A program made the position numbers and the translations under genes. From positions 744,001-808,000 of the forward strand of contig OZ241896.1 of the NCBI GenBank assembly GCA_965203565.1: 64,000 bases of DNA, read 5' to 3'. The stretch is from JAAXGX01 sp965203565 (GTDB taxonomy: Bacteria > Acidobacteriota > Vicinamibacteria > Vicinamibacterales > UBA8438). Position 1 is the stretch's first letter, and each line of letters starts with the position of its first letter. This document shows, one piece after another, positions 58,301 to 64,000 of the stretch. The notes under the pieces are model-generated. The model saw nothing but the letters and a program-made list of their open reading frames with translations. It was not told the DNA's origin and made no database searches.

Positions 58301-58907
58301 CGATCCGGCGTTCCAGGGCGTCGTCACCGAGTGGATGGCGTCGGAGGCGTACCGGCGGCTCCAGGCGGCGGGGACGGACGCGGCCGGCGCGGACGCGGCG
58401 GTCGAGGGCGCCGGCGGCCTGCGGCTGGTTGAAGGCCGGCCGGAAGAGCGTTACGTCAGTTGCGTTCCGCTCGTGCCGCTCGCGGCGGCGGCCGGAGCGT
58501 TCAGCAGCCCGCAGGACGCGGGCGCGCAGCACGACTGGCAATGGGTCGCGGCCCATCCGAAGCATCGCCCGCGGCCGGGCATGTTCGTCGCGCAGGTGGC
58601 GGGGAAATCGATGGAGCCGGTCGTTCCGGACGGCGCGTACGGCCTGTTCCGCGCCCCGGTCGAAGGCGCGCGGCAGGGGAAGATCGTGTTGGCGCAGCTT
58701 CGCGGCGCATCCGATCCGGAGACCGGCGCGCGCTACACGGTCAAGCGGTACGAGAGCGAGAAACGCCCCGGCGGCGGCTCCTGGCGGCACGCGGAGATCA
58801 CGCTCAAGCCGATCAATCCGGCGTTCGAGCCGATCGTCCTGACGGCGGCGGACGAGGGCGCGTGCGACGTCGTGGCGGAGCTGGTCGACGTAATGCCGGA
58901 CGGCTGA
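55362..58907 (+). CDS. hsdR: Type I restriction endonuclease subunit R with a C-terminal LexA/UmuD-like S24 domain
   Basis: 1181 residues. Nuclease domain: D137 in SLDVVLSV and E151-x-K153 in VVTVELKNPLTG. SF2 motor: Walker A EHSAGSGKSNT (305-312), VVDEAH (422-427), FFAFTATPKHRTLKVF. From about residue 1015 a second fold begins: VSCVPLVPLAAAAGAFSSPQ holds an Ala1044-Gly1045 pair placed like the UmuD/LexA cleavage site. GKSMEPVVPDGAYGLFRAP has Ser1083, and ARYTVKRYESEK has Lys1128, the S24 Ser-Lys pair. Start is GTG/ATG-type at 55362 (GTG), 1 bp after higA. hsdM/hsdS are 15-16 kb upstream on the same strand. Confidence 0.9.
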   Translation: MKPTGEAAFETVIEAHLLAHGCVAVPGAGFDRERAVFPDTALAFVRETQPKEWGRLEALLGAGAGAQALADLCKWMDAHGALATLRHGFKCHGRTLRIAFFRPAHGLNPELDARYAANRVGVTRQLRFSPRSEQSLDVVLSVNGVPVVTVELKNPLTGQTVEDARRQYRRDRDPREPIFAFKRRTLVHFAADTESVAMTTRLAGAATRFLPFDQGRGGGAGNPPDPAGRGYRTAYLWEEVLARDSLLDLLARFLHLQTVEKRDDRGRRAPVETMIFPRHHQLQAVRLLAETARREGVGRNALVEHSAGSGKSNTIAWLAHRLASLHDAGDRRVFDTVVVVTDRVVLDQQLQDAIHQFEHKRGVVRKIDGGSRQLAEALEQAVPIVVTTLQKFPFVSRQLLRLAEERGAEGTGVLPTRRCAVVVDEAHSSQGGEAATELKALLGGEALRAEAQRGAAEEGRGDLEELFVALAKRGRQANLSFFAFTATPKHRTLKVFGRGGRPAHRYTMRQAIEEGFILDVLKHYTSYAAYYRLLKACADDPHVERKKAARALARFLRLHPHNVAQKTEVMVEHFQAVTRHRIGGRAKAMVVTGSRLEAVRYKQSFDRYVRRKGYAIRSLVAFSGAVEDDQLPGVTYTEEQMNDGVREKELPERFAAPDHHVLLVAEKYQTGFDQPLLHTMYVDKRLAGIQAVQTLSRLNRVHPLKEDTFVLDFVNDREEIREAFKTYYEGAALGEEVDPARMYVVKGELDASGVYLDEEVERFCAAYFKPVRRQSAADHRAMNAALDPAAARFAARLDEDEEAAEVWRGKAQAFRNLYAFLSQVIPYQDSDLERLYVYLRHLSAKLPRRRSGPAYRFDDEVRLEYYRLQKIGEGSIPLAEGDAQALDGPTEVGSGAARAEEVPLSRLIDVVNERFGADFTEADQLFFDQVVEAAVSDGELRRTAAVNPEARFGLVFRQLIERLFVERMDQNEEIFVRFMNDPAFQGVVTEWMASEAYRRLQAAGTDAAGADAAVEGAGGLRLVEGRPEERYVSCVPLVPLAAAAGAFSSPQDAGAQHDWQWVAAHPKHRPRPGMFVAQVAGKSMEPVVPDGAYGLFRAPVEGARQGKIVLAQLRGASDPETGARYTVKRYESEKRPGGGSWRHAEITLKPINPAFEPIVLTAADEGACDVVAELVDVMPDG

Positions 58908-58932
58908 CGCCGCGCGCCGTGCTGCGGAGGCG

Positions 58933-60105
58933 TCAACGCTGCGTCGCCGCGGCGCCGGCCGGGGCGGCGCGGGCGAGCGCCTCTTCGTAGAACGCCTCGT
59001 AGCGCGGGACGACCTCCTCGGCGCAGAACCGTTCGTGGACCGCCCGCAGCCCGCCGCGCGCGATCCGGCGGTGCAGCGCCGCGTCGGACAGCAGCTTCAC
59101 GGCGCTCGCCGCCATGCCGTCCACGTCGTCCGGATCGTGCAGGAATCCCGATTCGCCGTCCGAGATCACTTCCGGCAGCCCGCCGACGCGCGACGCCACC
59201 ACCGGCGTTTCGCACGCCATCGCCTCCAGCGCCGCGACTCCGAAGCTCTCCTGCGCCGACGGCAGCAGCAGCAGGTCGGCGATAGACAGCAGCGGCACGA
59301 CGAGCTCCTGCTCGCCCAGCGGCTCGACGTCAGCCGCCATCCCGGCGTCGCGCGCACGGCGGCAGGCGGCCGACAGGTCGGGACCGTCGCCCACCAGCAG
59401 CAGCCGGGCCGGCATCCGCTCGCGGATGCGGCGGAAGACGTCGACGACGGTTTCGACCCGCTTCACCGGCCGGAAGTTCGAGACGTGGATCACCAGCTTC
59501 GTCCCGGGGTCGCCGCCGCGATAGCGCGCCAGCAGGCGCTGGTCCACCGCCCGCCGGTGATACTGGCAGTCGAGGAAGTTCGGGATGACCCGGATGTCGG
59601 CGCGCACCGGCAGTTGACGGTAGGTGGCGGCGCGCAGGCTCTCGGAGACCGCGGTGACGCCGTCCGACTGGTCGATGGAGAAGGCGGCGGTCTCCAGGTA
59701 CGACGCGTCGCTGCCGATCAGGGTGACGTCGGTGCCGTGCAGCGTGGTGATGACGCGCGGGACGCGGACGCCGGCCGACGCGGCCAGGATCTGCCGGGCG
59801 AGGTAGGCCGCCGTCGCGTGGGGGATCGCGTAATGCGCGTGCACGACGTCGAGCCGCGACTGGCGCGCCACCTCCACGATCTTGTTGGCGAGCGACAGGA
59901 GGTACTGCGGCTCGCGGAAGAGCGGGTAGCCGGGCGTCCGGACGGCGTGGAACGCCAGCCCCGCCTGGAAGTCGCCGAGCCGCACCGGAGGATCGCTGCT
60001 GACGAGGCGGACTTCGTGCCCGCGGCGCGCCAGCACCTTGGCGAGCTCCGTCGCCACGATGCCGCTGCCGCCGACCGACGCGTAGCAAACGATCCCTATG
60101 TTCAC
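58933..60105 (-). CDS. bshA: N-acetyl-alpha-D-glucosaminyl L-malate synthase
   Basis: 390-residue GT4 glycosyltransferase. The N-terminus NIGIVCYASVGGSGIVATEL is diagnostic for BshA, the first step of bacillithiol synthesis (GlcNAc from UDP-GlcNAc onto L-malate). Later: VVHAHYAIPHATAAYLA, TTLHGTDVTLIG, HVSNFRPVKRVETVVDVF and the E-x7-E motif SAQESFGVAALEAMACETPV. GTG start at 60105, overlapping the upstream DUF6351 gene's stop by one base. bshB/bshC are not in the window, although BshB is a PIG-L deacetylase family member. Confidence 0.93.
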   Translation of the reverse strand: MNIGIVCYASVGGSGIVATELAKVLARRGHEVRLVSSDPPVRLGDFQAGLAFHAVRTPGYPLFREPQYLLSLANKIVEVARQSRLDVVHAHYAIPHATAAYLARQILAASAGVRVPRVITTLHGTDVTLIGSDASYLETAAFSIDQSDGVTAVSESLRAATYRQLPVRADIRVIPNFLDCQYHRRAVDQRLLARYRGGDPGTKLVIHVSNFRPVKRVETVVDVFRRIRERMPARLLLVGDGPDLSAACRRARDAGMAADVEPLGEQELVVPLLSIADLLLLPSAQESFGVAALEAMACETPVVASRVGGLPEVISDGESGFLHDPDDVDGMAASAVKLLSDAALHRRIARGGLRAVHERFCAEEVVPRYEAFYEEALARAAPAGAAATQR

Positions 60106-62294
60106 TACGTGGCGCCGAACGTCAGCCAGGTCTCCTTCAAGCCGGTCTGGCCGACGCCGGGCTTCGTCCAGTCGCAGACGCCGTCGGGGAAGATGCTGCG
60201 GAGCCGGTCGAGCTCGGCGTCGGTTAACCCGGCCGCGTAGTCGGCCGGGTCCACCGGCTTGAGCCGGCACTTGACGACGTCGCTCGCGAGCGGGGCGCCG
60301 GCCACCTCGCGCGGCGACGGCGGCGCCGGGTAGAGCTCCGCGCACCGCCCGCCGTCGCGGACCTGCGGCTCGGTCATCTTCACCGGCTCCGCGTCGCGCG
60401 ACCAGCAGGCGTCGGTCAGGTCGGCCGGTTTCGCGCGGGCGACCTTGTCGGCCGGCGGATCGCTCGACGCGTCGGCCGCCAGGTTGTCGAGCCACCAGTC
60501 CATCTGCCGCAGCGCCTCCCGCAGCACGGGACTCCTGCTGCTGTACAGCCCGTGCCGCTCGTCCTCGACCAGCATGACGTGGTTGTCGGTCCGGCCGTTC
60601 GCCTTCCGCAGCCGTTCGCGCATCGAGAACGAGTGGTAGCGCGTGTGCACGTCGCCGTTTTCGCGGTCGTCGCTGTAGGCGCGGTAGTCGATGATCGGCG
60701 TGGCCGCGAGGCCGCCGCCCCCGCTGGTCAGCCGGCCGGTCTCGTACGCGATCCGGATCGCCTGCGGGTCGGCCTCGGTGCGATCGGGGTGGAAGCGGCC
60801 GTCGCCGTCGTACCCGCCGATCCCCTCGTTCAGATCGAGGAACTGCGTTGCGGTGATCACGCCGTCCTCGAGCGCCTGCAACCCGTACTGCACGCCGACG
60901 TTGTCGAGCGGCCGGCGGGCGAACCCGGTCTCGGGATCCCGCCCGTAGACGTTCACGTAATGCTCGTAGACGTCGCAGCGCGCGCCGGTCGGGTTGTCGG
61001 CCGGGTGGTACCGGAGCGCCTCGGGCAGGACGTCGGGGCAGAACTCGCCGACGGTGATCCGGCCGGCGTTGATCGACACGTTCGGCATCGTGGCCAGCAC
61101 GAGGAAGCCGGCGACGGCGCGCTGCTGCTCCTCGGTGAACGCGCCGGCCCCCGCGTGCGCGAAGTAATGGTTCAGCAGCCGGGCGTCGGTGATCATCGGG
61201 ATCGTGCCGAACCCGACGTCCGGGAAGCTGCACCCGGGGATGATGCCGTCGAGCAGTCCCGGGTAGTTGTCGGCGATCTGGTGGTTCTGGTAGGCGCCGC
61301 CCGAGCAGCCCCAGCCGATCGTGTGGCGGGGCGCGCCGTACGCCTCGACGAACCGCTCCTTCACCATCATCATCGTCTCGGCGGCGAGCAGGTCGTTGCA
61401 GTTGTTGGCGTAGACGTTCAGGCTCGACGAAGCGACGGCGTACCCCCGGCTCAGCATCGCGTCGTCCGTCACCCCGCCGGTGCGCGCCCCCTGCCGGAAC
61501 CAGCCGTTCACGCAGCCGCCTCCGAAGGTGTAGACGAGCCGCCCGTTCCACCCGGCGGGCGGCGTCCACGGGTCCGGCTCGGCCTCGGACGCCGGGTCGT
61601 GCAGCATCGCGATCTGGTACACCGCCCGGTTGATCGCGCCGGTCTCGATCCGGACGACGTACGGCGCGTCCGCGCCGGTCGACGTGGTGGTGGACGCGAG
61701 GTCGTCGGGGCGGGCGCGGGGATCGGCCAGCGGCTTCAGCTCGCCGTCCGCGGTCGAGCGGTAGGCGTAATCGACGCGGCGCTCGATGGAGCACGCGTCG
61801 TCGAGCGGCGGCCCCAGCGTCTCGCCCGACACCAGCTCGAACGCCTCGGTCTCGCAGACGAACGGCTGCTCGTGCGGGCCGGAGAACACCGGCCCTTCGA
61901 CCGGATGGTTCACCACCGGCAGCGTGGCCCGCACGGCGCCGCCGGCGTCCGTCACGGCCAGCTCGCCGGCGTCCGACAGACCGTCGACCAGGCCGATCAG
62001 CGCGCCCGTCGGGTCGGCGCGGAAGGCGCCGGTGACGTCCTCTCCGTTCCGGGTCACCCGCAGCGCCGACAGGTCTGCGCCCGGCGGCGCGGCGACGCCG
62101 ACCAGGGCGTCGCCGCCGGTCACCATGCCGGGCCGGCCGGACAGCACGCGGATTTCGTAGACTCCGTCCGCCGCGTCGTCGCCGCGCACGAGGCACGCCC
62201 CGATCCCGCCCGCCACCGCCGCGGCCAGCAGGCCGCGCACCGCCCAACCGGCCGCCGCCTCGCACCCGCTTCCCGCCGGGCAGACTGACAACAT
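60105..62294 (-). CDS. DUF6351 family tannase-like alpha/beta-hydrolase, probably secreted
   Basis: 729 residues. A hydrophobic stretch (about 17-35) near a Cys suggests an export or lipoprotein-type signal. YEIRVLSGRPGMVTGGDALV is the DUF6351 lead-in. The nucleophile elbow is GWGCSGGAYQNHQIADNYPG with catalytic Ser, and a His is likely in DNHVMLVEDERHGLY. Several paired Cys (GGGCVNGW, NCNDLL, IPGCSF) fit a periplasmic enzyme. The family is typical of acidobacteria and actinobacteria; the substrate is unknown, possibly esters of phenolic or plant material. Downstream bshA may be read through from it. Confidence 0.8.
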   Translation of the reverse strand: MLSVCPAGSGCEAAAGWAVRGLLAAAVAGGIGACLVRGDDAADGVYEIRVLSGRPGMVTGGDALVGVAAPPGADLSALRVTRNGEDVTGAFRADPTGALIGLVDGLSDAGELAVTDAGGAVRATLPVVNHPVEGPVFSGPHEQPFVCETEAFELVSGETLGPPLDDACSIERRVDYAYRSTADGELKPLADPRARPDDLASTTTSTGADAPYVVRIETGAINRAVYQIAMLHDPASEAEPDPWTPPAGWNGRLVYTFGGGCVNGWFRQGARTGGVTDDAMLSRGYAVASSSLNVYANNCNDLLAAETMMMVKERFVEAYGAPRHTIGWGCSGGAYQNHQIADNYPGLLDGIIPGCSFPDVGFGTIPMITDARLLNHYFAHAGAGAFTEEQQRAVAGFLVLATMPNVSINAGRITVGEFCPDVLPEALRYHPADNPTGARCDVYEHYVNVYGRDPETGFARRPLDNVGVQYGLQALEDGVITATQFLDLNEGIGGYDGDGRFHPDRTEADPQAIRIAYETGRLTSGGGGLAATPIIDYRAYSDDRENGDVHTRYHSFSMRERLRKANGRTDNHVMLVEDERHGLYSSRSPVLREALRQMDWWLDNLAADASSDPPADKVARAKPADLTDACWSRDAEPVKMTEPQVRDGGRCAELYPAPPSPREVAGAPLASDVVKCRLKPVDPADYAAGLTDAELDRLRSIFPDGVCDWTKPGVGQTGLKETWLTFGAT

Positions 62295-62400
62295 GGCCTC
62301 CAGTCCCTCCTGGGCTGCTGCGCCCCGCTTGCCGACACGCCGGCGACCGCGTCACGCCGCAGGCGCGCGGGGTGGCTCCTCAGTTAGTCAGGCGCCGAGT

Positions 62401-62829
62401 TCACCGCGCCGGCTCGGTCGGGTCGCTGCCGTCGAGCGGCGCCCCGGTGCCGGACGACCCGGCGAACAGCTTCGTCCCGTCCGGCAGCGTCACGTCCCGG
62501 CCGTTCGCCCGCAACCCGCCGTCGAGCGCCTGGTATCCCTCGATCAGCACCTCAGTCCCCGGCGCCACGGAATCCTTCCGCCAGCCGCGCCGCACCAACG
62601 CCCCCGGCGGTCCCGCCTCGACCATCCAGCTTTCGACCGTGCCGTCGTCCTTCGTCACGTCGACGTGCATCCACGAATGCGGGTTGATCCACTCCATCCT
62701 GGTGATCGTCCCCCGCAGCCGCACCGGCTTCGTCGCATCGAACTCCGCCGAAAACGCGTGGTGCGCCACCGCCGGCGCCGCTCCCGCCAGCAGCGCCGCC
62801 CCCATCAGACTCGCGATAGTCGTTCGCAT
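62401..62829 (-). CDS. DUF6152 family secreted protein
   Basis: 142 residues. The signal peptide MRTTIASLMGAALLAGAAPA is followed by AHHAFSAEFDATKPVRLRG, the start of the DUF6152 domain, and MEWINPHSWMHVDV. A small beta-barrel periplasmic protein of unknown role. Encoded 27 bp downstream of the DLQGIW-type protein on the same strand; these families often occur together in acidobacteria. Confidence 0.85.
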   Translation of the reverse strand: MRTTIASLMGAALLAGAAPAVAHHAFSAEFDATKPVRLRGTITRMEWINPHSWMHVDVTKDDGTVESWMVEAGPPGALVRRGWRKDSVAPGTEVLIEGYQALDGGLRANGRDVTLPDGTKLFAGSSGTGAPLDGSDPTEPAR

Positions 62830-62856
62830 CGGACCTTGCCTCCTGGATGGTTCGAC

Positions 62857-63819
62857 TTACTTCGATTCCTTCGCGCGCGCGCCGCTCAGCATGTTGAACA
62901 TGCCGTAGTTCCCCTCGTGGCACGCGTACTCGACCAGCTCGTACTGGCTGTCGTCCTTCTTCATCGGCAGCATGCCGGTCCACGGCCGGGTCCAGACCGA
63001 CGGGTCGTCGATGGTGAATTCGTACTCGATCGTGTCGTCGCTGACGCGCGTGAACCGTTCGGTCAGCCGCATGTTCCGGCTGGCCCCGTGGAACGGGTCG
63101 GGCCTGCCGTTGAAGTTGGCGACCTCCACCACCAGGGCGTCGCCCTCCCACCGGCCGACCGGGTCGCCCAGCCAGAGGGTCAGGTTCTCGCCGACGTGCT
63201 CGCGGCCGTCGGTCGGGATGATCCGCGTCTCGTGGATCATCTCCTTCGTGACGGCGACGTACCCCGGCCCCTGCACGATCTGCACGCCGTTGTTGTAGCC
63301 GTTCGGGACCATCAGGGCCGGCACGCCGCGCGTGATGCACCGCTCCCACGAGCCGAGGTCTTCCGGGTTCTCGGCGGCGAGCTCGGCGGCCAGCCGCGTC
63401 TCGAGCTCGACCGGCACGCGCTCGCGCGCCTCGGGCGTCATCGGCGGCAGCTTGCCGTCCGGCGGGTCGACGATCACCGCCACCTGGGTCGAAGGCGTCG
63501 TCTTCACGAACCCGAGCGCCGTGTCGCGCCACTCCCGGTCGTATCCCCAGATGCCGCGGAGCGTCGCCCGTTCGCGCCGGGCGAGCGCCTCTTCCTCGGT
63601 CAGCTCGGTCTTCCCCGCATCCTCGTCGGCGCGCTCGAACGGGATGCCGTGCGCGTCGTTGAGCGTCCAGATCCCTTGCAGGTCGGGCTCGCCCCACGAG
63701 GTGCGAGGCGCCGTGTAAGCGCCCGATCCCGACTCGCCGCCCGACGCCGACTGCCCGGCGACGACGGCCGGGACGAGCGCCGCGGCGGCAAAGACGACGA
63801 CTGCGTATCGACCTGCCAT
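62857..63819 (-). CDS. Secreted protein of unknown function (DLQGIW type)
   Basis: 320 residues, ATG at 63819 after a GGAGGGT Shine-Dalgarno. The signal peptide ends near VVAGQS. The mature start RTSWGEPDLQGIWTLND is a recurrent motif in acidobacterial and proteobacterial secreted proteins near DUF6152 genes. Later ENLTLWLGDPVGRWEGDALV, LTERFTRVSDDTIEYEFTI and YACHEGNYGMFNML. No catalytic motif is recognised. Likely co-transcribed with the DUF6152 gene. Confidence 0.7.
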   Translation of the reverse strand: MAGRYAVVVFAAAALVPAVVAGQSASGGESGSGAYTAPRTSWGEPDLQGIWTLNDAHGIPFERADEDAGKTELTEEEALARRERATLRGIWGYDREWRDTALGFVKTTPSTQVAVIVDPPDGKLPPMTPEARERVPVELETRLAAELAAENPEDLGSWERCITRGVPALMVPNGYNNGVQIVQGPGYVAVTKEMIHETRIIPTDGREHVGENLTLWLGDPVGRWEGDALVVEVANFNGRPDPFHGASRNMRLTERFTRVSDDTIEYEFTIDDPSVWTRPWTGMLPMKKDDSQYELVEYACHEGNYGMFNMLSGARAKESK

Positions 63820-63848
63820 GCTCACCCTCCTGACTCCCGGCCGGGCCG

Positions 63849-64000
63849 TCACGGCTGCACGACCTCGACCCGGACCTTTTCCGGACTGATCACGAACCCG
63901 TACTTCGCCACCGTGCGGCCCTCGCGAATCTCTCCCTGGATTTCGGCGCCCTTCTCCCCGAGCTCGCGCATCGCCGCCTCGATGTCGGGAAACGCCCAGC
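63849..64000 (-). CDS. VOC (glyoxalase-like) family protein, C-terminal fragment cut by window edge
   Basis: The last 50 codons read WAFPDIEAAMRELGEKGAEI, then GRTVAKYGFVISPEKVRVEV and VQP stop: a final beta-alpha-beta-beta-beta module of a vicinal oxygen chelate fold. The reading frame continues beyond the right edge. Substrate unknown. Confidence 0.6.
   Translation of the reverse strand, partial: WAFPDIEAAMRELGEKGAEIQGEIREGRTVAKYGFVISPEKVRVEVVQP

Overview
The window is a high-GC bacterial chromosome segment (backbone roughly 70% G+C by eye) whose gene content fits an Acidobacteriota lineage close to Vicinamibacteria: a PQQ-dependent dehydrogenase, a TonB receptor with an N-terminal carboxypeptidase-regulatory-like domain, DUF6351 and DUF6152 family proteins, a large secreted PIG-L deacetylase and BshA of bacillithiol synthesis. 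The lineage is inferred from gene families and no 16S gene is present.

Layout. 1-9.9 kb: PQQ dehydrogenase (cut by the left edge), glnE, a Uma2 nuclease, tRNA-Ser(GGA), an RDD membrane protein, 4.5S SRP RNA, the coupled dnaX-ybaB-recR genes, and queC. 9.9-14.2 kb: an XRE regulator beside a gene remnant, an RHH/PIN toxin-antitoxin pair, a TonB receptor and a secreted NTF2-like protein. 14.2-20.6 kb: the histidine operon hisI-G-D-B-H-F-(interruption)-A, preceded by a promoter, a candidate His-rich leader peptide and a rho-independent hairpin that together look like a transcription attenuator. 20.6-30.6 kb: a PlsC-like acyltransferase, PIG-L deacetylase, HAD phosphatase, ileS, lspA, lgt and rluD. 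30.6-58.9 kb: a defence island of lower and uneven G+C. 58.9-64 kb: bshA, a tannase-like DUF6351 enzyme, DUF6152, a secreted protein of unknown function and a cut VOC protein.

Defence island. A type I restriction locus appears to be the scaffold. hsdM-hsdS (36.9-40.4 kb) is separated from hsdR (55.4-58.9 kb) by about 15 kb of other modules. These are a C5 cytosine methyltransferase convergent with a vsr-parB-nuclease operon; a run of UvrD helicase, a DUF6575-like protein, an SPPY DNA methyltransferase, a double-GHKL ATPase/histidine kinase and a REC-like protein; an AAA ATPase with a DUF4276 gene broken by an amber codon; and HigBA. A 1829-residue NO VEIN/sacsin-like protein lies at the left edge. 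HsdR carries a C-terminal LexA/UmuD-like S24 domain with an intact Ser-Lys pair and an Ala-Gly candidate cleavage site.

The least expected element is a 158-159 bp palindromic MITE-like repeat (TIRs starting CAGCCCGTGG, 4-bp target duplications). It occurs in two full and two partial copies, all beside toxin-antitoxin-like or other accessory genes. One copy lies in frame inside higB, adding 54 codons. Another splits a nucleotidyltransferase between hisF and hisA. A third supplies the apparent start codon of queC.
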